Source: DASRFR01 sp035651455 (lineage in GTDB: Bacteria > Acidobacteriota > Terriglobia > Terriglobales > Acidobacteriaceae). From it: 64,000 nucleotides of DNA. Location: contig DASRFR010000058.1 in assembly GCA_035651455.1 (NCBI GenBank), positions 310,001 to 374,000 of the forward strand, in the 5' to 3' direction. The notes under the pieces are model-generated. The model saw nothing but the letters and a program-made list of their open reading frames with translations. It was not told the origin of the DNA and searched no databases. Both the position numbers and the translations under genes were made by a program. Position 1 is the stretch's first letter, and each line of letters starts with the position of its first letter. Of this stretch, positions 44,806 through 53,796 are shown piece after piece.

Positions 44806-45198
44806 ATGGAAACGTTCTACTGCCCGGTGAAGCTGACGACCGACATTATTGGCGGCAAGTGGAAACCGCTTATTCTGTTTTACCTCGAAGGTGGCCGGCG
44901 GCGCTTCAGCGAGTTGCAGCGCTTGATCCCGGGAATGACCAAGAAGATGCTCACCCAGCACCTTCGGGAACTGGAACATGATGGCATCGTCCACCGCAAG
45001 GTTTACGCGGAGGTTCCCCCGCGAGTCGAATACTCGCTGACCAAACATGGCGAGAGCCTCAAGCCCATTCTGAAGCTGATGTCATCCTGGGGCAGCAAAC
45101 ATCGTGCGCGATATGGTCTGACCAGGAGCAGCAAGCCTCGGTCGCACGCCGCACTCGCCTCACACGCCTTCAGTGCCAGTGAAAATCTGCAGGGCTGA
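44806..45198 (+). CDS. HxlR-family transcriptional regulator
   Basis: A 130-residue winged-helix regulator: CPVKLTTDIIGGKWKPLILF, FSELQRLIPGMTKKMLTQHL, then EHDGIVHRKVYAEVPPRVEY and SLTKHGESLKPIL, the usual HxlR domain. The single conserved Cys (C6, VxxxCPV) can serve as a redox or electrophile sensor in several family members. GGAG precedes ATG 44806. The C-terminal 30 residues are basic and Ser-rich. It sits in front of a thiolase gene and divergent from a six-gene operon, its likely targets. Confidence 0.9.
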   Translation: METFYCPVKLTTDIIGGKWKPLILFYLEGGRRRFSELQRLIPGMTKKMLTQHLRELEHDGIVHRKVYAEVPPRVEYSLTKHGESLKPILKLMSSWGSKHRARYGLTRSSKPRSHAALASHAFSASENLQG

Positions 45199-45260
45199 TT
45201 GCGCAGGACGGCGTCAGGCGATGTGAGTCGCAGTTATTTCCGGAGCATCCAAATACTGAC

Positions 45261-46520
45261 ATGGCAACTGATCGCAAAGCCCTGCTTTCGCAGTATGAAG
45301 ACATCTGGCTCGTCGACGGCGTTCGCACCCCCTTCGTCGACTACAACGGCCCGCTCGGGCTGGTTTCGCCCACCGATCTAGGCATCAAAGCGGCGCGAGA
45401 GATGTTTCGCCGTAGCAAAGTTTCGCCCGAGGATGTGGACACCGTCATTGCCGGAAACATGGCCCAAACGTCGTTCGACGCTTATGTGCTCCCGCGTCAC
45501 ATCGGCACATATTCAGGTGTGCCGTTCGAGGTGCCGGCTCAACTGGTGCAGCGGGTCTGCGGCACAGGCATGGAAGCAATTTTGCAGGCCGCCGATAGCA
45601 TCAAACTCGGAAAGGCTCGTGTCGGTTTGGTTGTGGGCACCGAGTCGATGTCTCGTAATCCAATTGCCTCCTACACCCATCGCGGTGGTTTTCGCCTCGG
45701 GCAGGTGGAATTTAAAGATTTTTTGTGGGAGGCATTGCTCGATCCCTGCCCTAATCTCACCATGGGTGGGACGGCCGAGAACCTCGCCAAACAATATGAC
45801 ATCACCCGCGAGGACGCGGACCAATTTGCCGCCGACAGCTTCGCTCGCGCGATTGCCGCCCAGAAAACTTGTTTTCTTAGCGGCGAAATTGTCCCTGTGA
45901 CAACCGAGACATTTGAACTGCGCGGATATGCGTCTCGCGGAATTCGCTTGCCTCGGGGCGTCGATGTGCTGAAAGAGGACACTCACGTTCGCCCTTCTCC
46001 GCTGGAAGTTCTGGCTAAAATCCCTCCCGCCTTCGGTGGCGTGCAAACCGGTGGAAACAGTTCCAGTATCGTGGACGGAGCCGCAGCTACGCTGGTTGCA
46101 TCGGGCGAGTTCGTGCGCAACAACGGCAAGCCGCCGTTGGCGAGAGTTGTGGCTGGGGCGGTGGTAGGCGTTCCCCCTGAAATTATGGGCATCGGCCCGG
46201 TGCCCGCGATTCGGGCGGTTCTGGATGTTGCGAACCTGAATCTGCAGCACATCGATCGTTTCGAGATTAATGAAGCGTTCGCGGCGCAGACCCTCGCATG
46301 CGAGCGCGAACTTGGATTGGACCATGCCAAGCTCAACGTGAACGGCGGCGCCATAGCTATCGGCCATCCGCTGGGCGCGACTGGCGTGCGCTTGGCCGTC
46401 ACGGTTGCGCGCGAGCTGAAGCGTTCCGGCGGACGTTACGGTATTGCTTCCGCCTGCATTGGCGGCGGACAAGGGATCGCACTACTGGTCCAGAATGCTT
46501 CTTTGCCTGCCCCCAGCTAG
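45261..46520 (+). CDS. Thiolase (acetyl-CoA C-acyltransferase)
   Basis: A 419-residue thiolase with acyl-enzyme cysteine C100 in QRVCGTGMEAIL, NEAFAAQTLACERELGLDH, NVNGGAIAIGHPLGATGVRL (His) and SACIGGGQGIALLV (second Cys). It cleaves beta-ketoacyl-CoA to acetyl-CoA and a shorter acyl-CoA, or condenses two acyl-CoAs. It follows hxlR by 62 bases. In the context of the CoA ligases and possible ketone carboxylase in the next block it could complete beta-ketoacyl-CoA breakdown. Confidence 0.94.
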   Translation: MATDRKALLSQYEDIWLVDGVRTPFVDYNGPLGLVSPTDLGIKAAREMFRRSKVSPEDVDTVIAGNMAQTSFDAYVLPRHIGTYSGVPFEVPAQLVQRVCGTGMEAILQAADSIKLGKARVGLVVGTESMSRNPIASYTHRGGFRLGQVEFKDFLWEALLDPCPNLTMGGTAENLAKQYDITREDADQFAADSFARAIAAQKTCFLSGEIVPVTTETFELRGYASRGIRLPRGVDVLKEDTHVRPSPLEVLAKIPPAFGGVQTGGNSSSIVDGAAATLVASGEFVRNNGKPPLARVVAGAVVGVPPEIMGIGPVPAIRAVLDVANLNLQHIDRFEINEAFAAQTLACERELGLDHAKLNVNGGAIAIGHPLGATGVRLAVTVARELKRSGGRYGIASACIGGGQGIALLVQNASLPAPS

Positions 46521-46526
46521 CTGCTT

Positions 46527-47369
46527 CTAGATCGGCCAGATCGTCAGCGCCGTCTTCCACAGGATCTGCTGCTTCACCTCGGCGGACAGCGGCAAGGCTT
46601 GGAAATCCTCGATATTTTTCCTGATCTCCGGCACCCCTGGTCCCGGCCAGTCGGTTCCGAACAGGGTCTGCTGCGAGATTTCCTCCAGCCTGGGAAAGTA
46701 TTTCAGCAGCGCCTTGGGAGGAATACCGCTGATATCGAGAAACAAGTTGCGGTGCCTTCTCACCAGAAAAAATGCGGTGTGCATCCACAGCGGCCGCCCG
46801 CCATGCGCCATCAGGATCTTCAGCTTTGGAAAATCGACCGCGACGTCATCAAGGAAAATGGGATCGCCGTAGCGGTTCCGGGCGCCGTGAAATATGGACG
46901 TGCCCGTGTGGAACATGACCGGTATGCCATTCTCTTCCGCGGCCCGGTAGGTAATCTCCAGCTCCTTCACCCCGTTCAGATAGTCGTTGGGAAAAAGCAA
47001 CTGGTGTGGAGGGTGGATCTTGATGGTACGGATGCCGAGACGCAGAAATTCATCGACCTCGGCCATAATGTTGTTCGCGTGCCGTGGGTGCAAGCCGCCA
47101 CAGGAAATCAGCCGTTTTGGATTGTATTTGGTGTAATCGGCAACGTATTGATTCACCGCCGGAGTGAAGCCGATGAAATCGGGCGCAACATAATTAATAA
47201 GTACCGCGCGCTCCAGGCCGGCCTTGTCCATGTAGTTGAGGAATGCCTTTGGAGAATGGCCATATTCCACGATCTGATCGAAGTTGGGCCGCTTCTTTTT
47301 GACGAGTTCCAGCGCCGACGGGCGGAACATTTCTACCGGGTGAATGTGAACATGGCAGTCAGTGATCAA
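46527..47369 (-). CDS. Amidohydrolase-family (TIM-barrel) metal hydrolase or decarboxylase
   Basis: A 280-residue protein with the metal-binding start CHVHIHPVEMF, IKIHPPHQLLF, VMFHTGTSIFHG, LKILMAHGGRPLWMH and the conserved Asp in TLFGTDWPGPG. This is the amidohydrolase_2 (ACMSD/gamma-resorcylate decarboxylase-like) group, which hydrolyses C-O/C-N bonds or decarboxylates aromatic acids. It starts at a TTG (47369) and converges with the thiolase gene (6 bases). It lies 107 bases after the TetR gene on the same strand. Confidence 0.85.
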   Translation of the reverse strand: MITDCHVHIHPVEMFRPSALELVKKKRPNFDQIVEYGHSPKAFLNYMDKAGLERAVLINYVAPDFIGFTPAVNQYVADYTKYNPKRLISCGGLHPRHANNIMAEVDEFLRLGIRTIKIHPPHQLLFPNDYLNGVKELEITYRAAEENGIPVMFHTGTSIFHGARNRYGDPIFLDDVAVDFPKLKILMAHGGRPLWMHTAFFLVRRHRNLFLDISGIPPKALLKYFPRLEEISQQTLFGTDWPGPGVPEIRKNIEDFQALPLSAEVKQQILWKTALTIWPI

Positions 47370-47476
47370 GCGATGCGTTCCGCCTCAGACTTCCCCACAT
47401 GCGGGCAACCACCAGCAATCAACAACTCACTTTCTAGTGAAACGAAGACATCAGCCAGAGTAAGAAAGCAACGATT

Positions 47477-48091
47477 TCAATCGCGGGATGACGAGGCGTA
47501 AATGCCCCGCAAGAAGACTTCGCCAATTTCAGCTGCCAACCGGGCCGCGTCGCCATCCACCCGCGAGTTGTACCATGTATAGATCCAGTTCATGCTGCCA
47601 AACAGGCTGAGAACGGCAACCCGTGAATTGAACTCAAGATTCTTCTCCCGCTTGAGGGCGTCTACCAGGTCGGCGCAGCAGCGGTAATACTGGCGCTTCA
47701 ACGCTGCGATCTCAGAACCCAATTCTCCCTGCAGTACATCGTCTTCATGCGAAAGAACTTTCATCGACTTTGGCTTTGCCAGGAAATACTCGAGGTGCGT
47801 CCAGATAAACATTTGCACGCGCTTTTCCGGATCCGACTCCTGTTTCAACCGCTCGCGTAAGACCTCCATCACCGACGTGAACAGGTGTTTCTGGATCATG
47901 TACAGGAGCTCGTCCTTTGACTGAAAGTAGTAGTACAGTCCTGCCAGTGAGAGCCCGCTGGCGCGCGACAAGTCGCGCATGGAAGCGCCCTCGTAGCCCT
48001 TCTCATAGAAGATGTCCGTGGCATGGTCGATGATCTTGGCGAGCTGCCGGTCGAAGCGAGTGTCGGAACTAGCTGCTGTGAGCGTAGGCAT
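47477..48091 (-). CDS. TetR-family transcriptional repressor, likely regulator of block B
   Basis: A 204-residue regulator with a TetR helix-turn-helix near residues 22-66 (ATDIFYEKGYEGASMRDLSR, then GLSLAGLYYYFQSKDELLY). The C-terminal ligand-binding region resembles TetR regulators of acyl-CoA metabolism (KstR2/FadR-like group is plausible). The shared motif (48112-48130) lies just upstream, so it probably represses itself. It lies downstream of the seven-gene operon and upstream of the amidohydrolase. There is no ribosome binding site; the message may have a very short leader. Confidence 0.88.
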   Translation of the reverse strand: MPTLTAASSDTRFDRQLAKIIDHATDIFYEKGYEGASMRDLSRASGLSLAGLYYYFQSKDELLYMIQKHLFTSVMEVLRERLKQESDPEKRVQMFIWTHLEYFLAKPKSMKVLSHEDDVLQGELGSEIAALKRQYYRCCADLVDALKREKNLEFNSRVAVLSLFGSMNWIYTWYNSRVDGDAARLAAEIGEVFLRGIYASSSRD

Positions 48092-48111
48092 AGAAGAAGA
48101 GGAGACTAATA

Positions 48112-48130
48112 CCTATCGAACGTTCGTCCT
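48112..48130. promoter_or_regulatory. TetR operator candidate, autoregulatory site
   Basis: CCTAT followed by CGAACGTTCGTCCT; the centre CGAACGTTCG is a perfect 10-bp palindrome. It is 21 bases before the TetR start and matches three other sites at 57865, 63019 and 63176. Confidence 0.7.
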
Positions 48131-48200
48131 AATGGCGCGCCTATGTTAAGCGCAACCGCCTCAGAGAGCAAGGGTCAACATCAATACAATCCCGCTGTTT

Positions 48201-49211
48201 TCAGACTCGCGCACTGGCCCACGCGGCTTCCCGCACTTTCCCCAGCCAGGTTGCAAGAACCTTTACATCCGCGTCGGCATCCACATCCTCCTGGGTAGTC
48301 AAAACTAGCGGCGCTTCACGTCCAAGAAGCTCTGTAATCCTGGTTTCTATGTCCACACCGGCGGCGCGTTGCTTGAGTTCCGCGTCCATGGCAAGAGATG
48401 GTCTAACTCCGTGTAAGGCCCACGCCGCCCACCGATCTGAATCATCCGCTATTACCGGCGACCAGGTTCCACTCCAGCTTTCAGTCAGCACAGATGCAAG
48501 CGTATGCTCCGTGGAACCCGGGGCCCCAGAGCGTATGAGCGGCAGCGCTTCATAAAACTGGACAAGGTTGATGACCGGCGCCACCAAAGATGCCCACCAC
48601 CCGTAGCGCGCTTGGGGGATGCGAAACAGTTCCGGCTCAACCACCTGAACGACGTTTGCTCCCGCCTCCAGTAAAGCTCTGGTGACAGCAGAGGTGACTT
48701 CCACCGCGCATTCGGCAGCCTCTTCCGATGCCGCTTCAGATCCTACGAGCTGCGTTGCCAGACTCACCGGGCCCGTAATCCGGACCAGGAACGCAGCCTC
48801 TTTGTTGAGCATCGTCTTCAGCCGTTGCAGGACGTCGCAAGCCGTGGCCAAAGGTTTCCTATTCGAGATATCGCTAATCTCCGCAATTTTCTCCCGCAGT
48901 TCACCAACGTTTGAGAGGAATGGACCGACGGGATCACACGACCTTTCGTCTCTCCATTCCCGACCGCATCCCAGGATTTCCGCTTCGAGTAATGGATCAA
49001 AATAGACCGCGACACCATCCAGCATGAACTTCGCGAGAATCTGACGAAGAGCATTGGCGATCTTGGTAGGATTCAACAAATATTCGCGAAAAGACACATT
49101 CTCCAGTCGGGATCCTAGCGCGAAGATTACCGGTACCAGCAGAGGCCGCGCTGCAGGTTCGCCGCGAATTACCTGCCGGATAGTCGCCCTGGGTGTGCTC
49201 GGCTCTGACAT
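48201..49211 (-). CDS. Uroporphyrinogen decarboxylase (URO-D)-fold protein, methyltransferase-like
   Basis: A 336-residue protein with a URO-D-like fold inferred from the start TPRATIRQVIRGEPAARPLL, LDGVAVYFDPLLEAEILGC, AAFLVRITGPVSLATQLVG, EAGANVVQVVEPELFRI and the C-terminal VDIETRITELLG. It lacks conserved signatures of heme-pathway HemE and fits better the corrinoid methyltransferase side of the superfamily (MtaA/CmuA/MtbA-like). ATG 49211 is two bases after the HyuB stop, so it is the last gene of the operon. Role unknown; it might supply the fifth subunit or a methyl-group transfer. Confidence 0.6.
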   Translation of the reverse strand: MSEPSTPRATIRQVIRGEPAARPLLVPVIFALGSRLENVSFREYLLNPTKIANALRQILAKFMLDGVAVYFDPLLEAEILGCGREWRDERSCDPVGPFLSNVGELREKIAEISDISNRKPLATACDVLQRLKTMLNKEAAFLVRITGPVSLATQLVGSEAASEEAAECAVEVTSAVTRALLEAGANVVQVVEPELFRIPQARYGWWASLVAPVINLVQFYEALPLIRSGAPGSTEHTLASVLTESWSGTWSPVIADDSDRWAAWALHGVRPSLAMDAELKQRAAGVDIETRITELLGREAPLVLTTQEDVDADADVKVLATWLGKVREAAWASARV

Positions 49212-49213
49212 GG

Positions 49214-51271
49214 TTAAGGCCTGAAAATTGGCGCGGTGGCCTTTGCGTCGGGCCAGGAGCCGTACCACTGCAGGATGTCTTTCGGCGGCGACTGCTGGTT
49301 CCACTCCTTCATGAACGCCTCATAGGTTTTTCCCCGTGCCAGCCGACCTTTGCGTTCCTTGGCCCGCATCTCCTCGGTGCGCCGCGCGTCTACTCTGCGG
49401 GTCTCAGAATCCTGCGCAACGCGGTACACATTTTCTGCGGTCCACTCGGAAATGATGTTCTTTTTCAGGTCCTCCACAACCGCCTCCGGCGGGCGTTCCA
49501 GAGGATCCCCATATCCCGGGCCTCCTCCGCTGAATCCGAATAGCAGGTCCCCTTCGCTGTACACGCTGGGAGTTCGCGCAATCAGTTCAAATGTCCAATC
49601 GCCCTTGATGTCGCGCTTTTCCAAAATCGAGCGGTGATCCAAAGTTACCCCCGGATCTCCCGCTTGCATGCGCGCCAGCAGATCGGCTTTTCTCACGCTG
49701 ATTCCAGGAATGGGCGCTGACGCGTAGCCCCCGAACAAGGGCTGGCCCAGGGGCACCTTGCTGCCATTTCCCATGCACAGCGAGAGCATGGCGGGAACTT
49801 TATGGATCATCCACTGCTGCACTGCGCCCGAGCCGCCACGGTTCAGCCCCGGGCCGGAAGAGTCTTTCCAGTGCTGTGAAAGGGTAACAGTTAACGGGAG
49901 CTCGCCTTCCACCTGCTCGCAGTCGGGTGCACGGCCGAACGCGCACCACGCGAAACCGTACGCGTCCATTCCGTCGCTGGCGGCCCGTCCCCCCTGGCCC
50001 TGCGTGTTCAACGAGAACGACAGCACATCGGAAACGGCGAGATTCCATTGCGAATGCCCGCTGCAGATCTGTGCGGTGTGCTGGCTGCCTGGTGCGGAGG
50101 CAACCTGTCCCCACTGCGCGGTCGAAAACATCATCTTGGCGAAGCAATTGTGAGTGGCACAGCGGCACTGCATGCCGATGTAGACGCAACAACTCGTGGC
50201 CGCCAGTTTGTCGGGGTTGAGAATGATATTTTCCGGGAACACGAAGTCGATGGGAGCAAATGTCGAACTGCAGATAGGCAAATCGTGGAAAAAGTATTCG
50301 TACATGAAGTTCGCAAGGTGACCGACCACTGCTTGCGTGTGCACGTTGTACGACGAAGGATTTTCTGGAGAGGTGCCGGTGAAGTCGAATGTAAGCCGGT
50401 CTCCGCTCTTGATCAGGGTCAGGTAGCACGAACGAACCAGGGCCGGCGTCCAGCCAATCGCGTCATTAAAAACAACGCTGCGGAATTTGCCGTCGGGCAG
50501 GCTTTTGACCTTCTGAAATGCTCCAGCCTGCGCCACATCGAGCATTCTTCTCATCAGGCCGACAATGAACTCTACCCCTCGCTTCTCTACCTGTTCAAGC
50601 AGGCGTACGCGGACGCGATCCGCGGTGGTGCAGCGGGCGCGCAGGTCCGAGATAAACATGGCAGGGGCGCGCAACCCGTAGACTGAGTAGAACTCCAAAA
50701 AATCGTTTCGCAGTTTGAAATTTTCGCCAATCTTGATGGGCGGCAGATTCATCCCCTCTTCGAACCGCGATTTTGCACTGACCGGCATGCCGCCGGGCTC
50801 GATTGCACCGGTTTCCGTGGTGTGCAGTGCGGCCGTCGCCCATGCGATCAGGCGGCTGCCATGAAACACCGGCATGATCGCGACTTGATCGGGATTGTGA
50901 ATACCTCCATATAGCGCGTCATTGGTATAAAAAATATCGCCGTCGTGAATGCCCGGATTTTCTTTGTAGTACTTCAGGATGAACTTGATGATGATCGGCT
51001 GAATGATGGCGTGCAGGTATGTTCCGCAGGAAGCGTTGATCAGGTCGCCCTCCGCGGTAAAGATCGCCACCATCGAATCGCCGGACACCCCGAAGTAGCT
51101 GCGGGACGAGCGCACGAATATCTCCATGGCCTCGTCGAGAATGTCATTGGTGATCTGAACCCCGATCTCATAGTCTCCCGCCCGAATGCCGTTCGCGCAC
51201 TCCTGCTCAAAATCGGTGGCTGGCGCGGGTTTGAGCCATTCGAGCTTCTCGGCGAGCGTAGGGATGGGCAA
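49214..51271 (-). CDS. Hydantoinase B/acetone carboxylase alpha-like subunit (HyuB)
   Basis: A 685-residue HyuB-family protein with QITNDILDEAMEIFVRSSRS, GDIFYTNDALYGGIHNPDQV, GAIEPGGMPVSAKSRFEEG, FDFTGTSPENPSSYNVHTQA and a C-terminal FGFSGGGPGYGDPLERPPE. These subunits carry the metal and substrate site in hydantoinases, oxoprolinases and ketone carboxylases. TTG 51271 follows AGGAG; the HyuA gene ends 10 bases upstream. The C-terminal 110 residues (ERPPEAVVEDLKKNIIS... onwards) are longer than in simple HyuB. Operon context supports an ATP-dependent enzyme. Confidence 0.9.
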   Translation of the reverse strand: MPIPTLAEKLEWLKPAPATDFEQECANGIRAGDYEIGVQITNDILDEAMEIFVRSSRSYFGVSGDSMVAIFTAEGDLINASCGTYLHAIIQPIIIKFILKYYKENPGIHDGDIFYTNDALYGGIHNPDQVAIMPVFHGSRLIAWATAALHTTETGAIEPGGMPVSAKSRFEEGMNLPPIKIGENFKLRNDFLEFYSVYGLRAPAMFISDLRARCTTADRVRVRLLEQVEKRGVEFIVGLMRRMLDVAQAGAFQKVKSLPDGKFRSVVFNDAIGWTPALVRSCYLTLIKSGDRLTFDFTGTSPENPSSYNVHTQAVVGHLANFMYEYFFHDLPICSSTFAPIDFVFPENIILNPDKLAATSCCVYIGMQCRCATHNCFAKMMFSTAQWGQVASAPGSQHTAQICSGHSQWNLAVSDVLSFSLNTQGQGGRAASDGMDAYGFAWCAFGRAPDCEQVEGELPLTVTLSQHWKDSSGPGLNRGGSGAVQQWMIHKVPAMLSLCMGNGSKVPLGQPLFGGYASAPIPGISVRKADLLARMQAGDPGVTLDHRSILEKRDIKGDWTFELIARTPSVYSEGDLLFGFSGGGPGYGDPLERPPEAVVEDLKKNIISEWTAENVYRVAQDSETRRVDARRTEEMRAKERKGRLARGKTYEAFMKEWNQQSPPKDILQWYGSWPDAKATAPIFRP

Positions 51272-51281
51272 GTGAGATCTC

Positions 51282-53399
51282 CTATTCCAGAATTCCTAAA
51301 CCATGTTCGTCAATGGAGAAGCGCAAGGGAAACGGCACGACTAGCGTGGTGTATTGGCTCTCCACCACCGCTGGACCTTGGAGCACGTTTCCGGGACGGA
51401 GCTTTTCCATGGCATAGATATTCGTATTGCTGAAATCTTTTTTGTCGGGCCAATACACCGGCCGCATGCCCTTCAAGGCTGCATCAGGCTTCGGTTTCTC
51501 CAAAGGCATCTTGGAGAGACTCACTTTCTTGGTCGGCACAATCGCTTTCAGCACAAAGCTGTCGACAAATACGCCGCCCTCCGGATTCACCACGAAGGGG
51601 CTAAAGGCTTCGCTGAATTCTTTTTCGAAGGCATCGCAAATCGATTTCACATCATTTTCATTCCTGACAAACAGCAACGGTGAGAGGGTGCGCTTCACGT
51701 GAAATTGTCCGCCGTACAGCATGTCGAGTTCGAGCACGAACGTGGCGCCAGCGGGATCGAGACCTTCTCCGGCTAGGTCGCGTTTCGCATTGTCGATCAG
51801 CATCTCGACCGTGTGATTGAACTTGTCGAACTCCGGAACCAGCTTGTGGCTGACCGGCTCCATGAGCGTCAGCTTTCGTGAGTGCTCGTATACGTGCATG
51901 ATGTCCATGGTCGACGAACCGTAGGCGCAAAATACGGGCGAGAACGGAAAGATCACCGCCTTCGGAATGTCCGCACGGAAGCCTTCCACGTGCGTAGCGC
52001 CGGCGCCCCCGGCGGCGAACAGGATGAACTCCTCGGGAGAGTAGCCGCGCAGGTGCACTTCTTTCATAATCGCCGACGACATATTGCTATCCACAATTTT
52101 GCGAATGATAGCCGCAGCTTCCTCCACCTCCATGCCGAGCGGCTTGGCGATTTTGTCGCGAATGGAAGTTGTCGCTTTCTGCTTGTTCAAAATCAGCTTG
52201 CCGCCATAGTAGTACTCGGGGTTGATGTAGCCGAGCACAACGTCGGCGTCGGTGACCGTCGGTTCCGTGCCTCCGCGATTGAAGCACACTGGACCGGGAA
52301 GCGATCCCGCGCTGCGCGGTCCTACTTGCAATTGCTTATGCAGCAGCTTGTTCAGCCACGCGATCGACCCACCGCCCGCCCCGATCGACAGCGTCTTGAT
52401 CATGGTGATGCCCACCATCCAGCGGTCGATCACCGGTCGGAAATCGTAGCTCCGCACGCTGTCCTTCACCACCAGGCCGACATCGAAACTGGTTCCTCCC
52501 ATATCCGCCATCACCACGTTATGAATGCCCAGCGCGGTCGCCACGTGGTGCGCGCCCATTAAGCCGGAAACCGGGCCGCTGTTGAAAGTGCGGCTGGCCG
52601 CGGTTTTGAAAACTTCGGCTATGCCTCCTGAACTCTGGATCATGGAGAGCGATCGCTTGTAGCCGCGCTCCCGCAGCTTGTCCCAGCAGGTGGAGAGTTC
52701 GATCTGCATCGAACGTTGCAGGTAGGCGTCGAGTATGGCGGACATGCTGCGCTCGTACTCGCCCAGTTTTCCCACCACCTGTCCCGCGAGCACCACGGGC
52801 ATGTAGCCAATATGAAATTCCTGGTATTCGCTGCGAATGATTTCCTTGATTTTCTTTTCGTGCACTGGGTTAAGGAAGCCCCACAGCAGTGAGACCACAA
52901 ATGCCCGGGCGCCCTTGCCTACCAGGTACCGCACCTTCTCGCGCACGTCATTCTCGTCCAGCGGCCGAAGCACGTGGCCCGCGGAATCTACGCGCTCTTT
53001 GACCCCGACAATCATTTCGCGAGGGATCAGGGGATCGGGCTTTTTCTGGATGCTGAGATTGCGTCGTTCCTGCACGCGCGTGCCGTCGATCCATTGCGCG
53101 CCCCGGCCCAGCAGGGTGGTATCCTCGTGCCCCTCGGTTGTAATCAGGCCCAGGCGCGGGCCTTTCCTCTCCAGCAGGCGATTCAAGGCAATCGTCGTGG
53201 AGTAGCGGATCATATCTATGTTGGGCAGCATGTTTTCCATCTGCAAGCCCAACGCCTGCGCGCCTTCCTCTATCACGTTCGAGAAGCACACCGACAGATC
53301 GTAGGGAGTGGTGGGCACTTTTCGGATCACTGTCTGGTCCTGGTAGTTCAGCACCAGGTCGGTAAACGTCCCGCCCACGTCGATATCGATCGAGTTCAT
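51282..53399 (-). CDS. HyuA-type ATP-binding subunit (hydantoinase/oxoprolinase/ketone carboxylase)
   Basis: A 705-residue ASKHA-fold ATPase subunit with two phosphate motifs: DIDVGGTFTDLVLNYQDQ at residues 5-22 and MADMGGTSFDVGLVVKDSV near 265, plus GAGGGSIAWLNK and FAAGGAGATHVEGF. It activates substrate by phosphorylation (enolate or amide). ATG 53399 gives a normal HyuA start; a longer upstream frame to 53489 lies within the zinc-subunit gene and is not used. It overlaps that gene by four bases (ATGA). Confidence 0.92.
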   Translation of the reverse strand: MNSIDIDVGGTFTDLVLNYQDQTVIRKVPTTPYDLSVCFSNVIEEGAQALGLQMENMLPNIDMIRYSTTIALNRLLERKGPRLGLITTEGHEDTTLLGRGAQWIDGTRVQERRNLSIQKKPDPLIPREMIVGVKERVDSAGHVLRPLDENDVREKVRYLVGKGARAFVVSLLWGFLNPVHEKKIKEIIRSEYQEFHIGYMPVVLAGQVVGKLGEYERSMSAILDAYLQRSMQIELSTCWDKLRERGYKRSLSMIQSSGGIAEVFKTAASRTFNSGPVSGLMGAHHVATALGIHNVVMADMGGTSFDVGLVVKDSVRSYDFRPVIDRWMVGITMIKTLSIGAGGGSIAWLNKLLHKQLQVGPRSAGSLPGPVCFNRGGTEPTVTDADVVLGYINPEYYYGGKLILNKQKATTSIRDKIAKPLGMEVEEAAAIIRKIVDSNMSSAIMKEVHLRGYSPEEFILFAAGGAGATHVEGFRADIPKAVIFPFSPVFCAYGSSTMDIMHVYEHSRKLTLMEPVSHKLVPEFDKFNHTVEMLIDNAKRDLAGEGLDPAGATFVLELDMLYGGQFHVKRTLSPLLFVRNENDVKSICDAFEKEFSEAFSPFVVNPEGGVFVDSFVLKAIVPTKKVSLSKMPLEKPKPDAALKGMRPVYWPDKKDFSNTNIYAMEKLRPGNVLQGPAVVESQYTTLVVPFPLRFSIDEHGLGILE

Positions 53400-53776
53400 G
53401 ACGCGGCCTCGAGTCGTTTCCCCTTCACCACAAGCTCGCCGCGTGCCAGCCTGCTCTTCAGAGTGTCTACATCGATTTCGATATCCCACGTGATGGGATG
53501 ACCAGGGGGCAGATATTCGGTTTCAATCTGCGTGCCGCACTGGGAACAGTAGAACTCGACAATCCGCACCCACAGCGGGTCCGGCGAAAAGCTGAAGTCG
53601 CCCTTCACGACGGGCGTATGTACTTCGCGCGGATCACGATCGTAAAGCAGGCAGCCCTTTTTGTAATTCTCACGCGCGCTTCCGAGCGTGTGGCCGCATC
53701 GGTTGCAGATCCATAGCTCTTGATCGAGTTCCAGATCCAGGTATTCGGTGATGCGAATGCGACGATCGGTCGCCAT
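53396..53776 (-). CDS. Zinc-ribbon subunit, acetone/acetophenone carboxylase gamma-like
   Basis: A 126-residue protein with two CxxC pairs: C24/C27 in LWICNRCGHTLGS and C77/C80 in EFYCSQCGTQIETEY. This is the pattern of the small gamma subunit (Acetone_carb_G-type) of ketone carboxylases. GGAGAGCCG precedes ATG 53776. It is 20 bases after one HyuA gene and overlaps the other by four. Simple hydantoinases lack such a subunit, so its presence is the main argument for a carboxylase. Confidence 0.75.
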   Translation of the reverse strand: MATDRRIRITEYLDLELDQELWICNRCGHTLGSARENYKKGCLLYDRDPREVHTPVVKGDFSFSPDPLWVRIVEFYCSQCGTQIETEYLPPGHPITWDIEIDVDTLKSRLARGELVVKGKRLEAAS

Positions 53777-53796
53777 CGGCTCTCCTGACAAATTTT

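Noticed and set aside
53400..53489. Upstream extension of the HyuA subunit to 53489
   Set aside because: It lies inside the zinc-subunit gene in another frame, the residues look random, and ATG 53399 directly precedes the conserved ASKHA motif.
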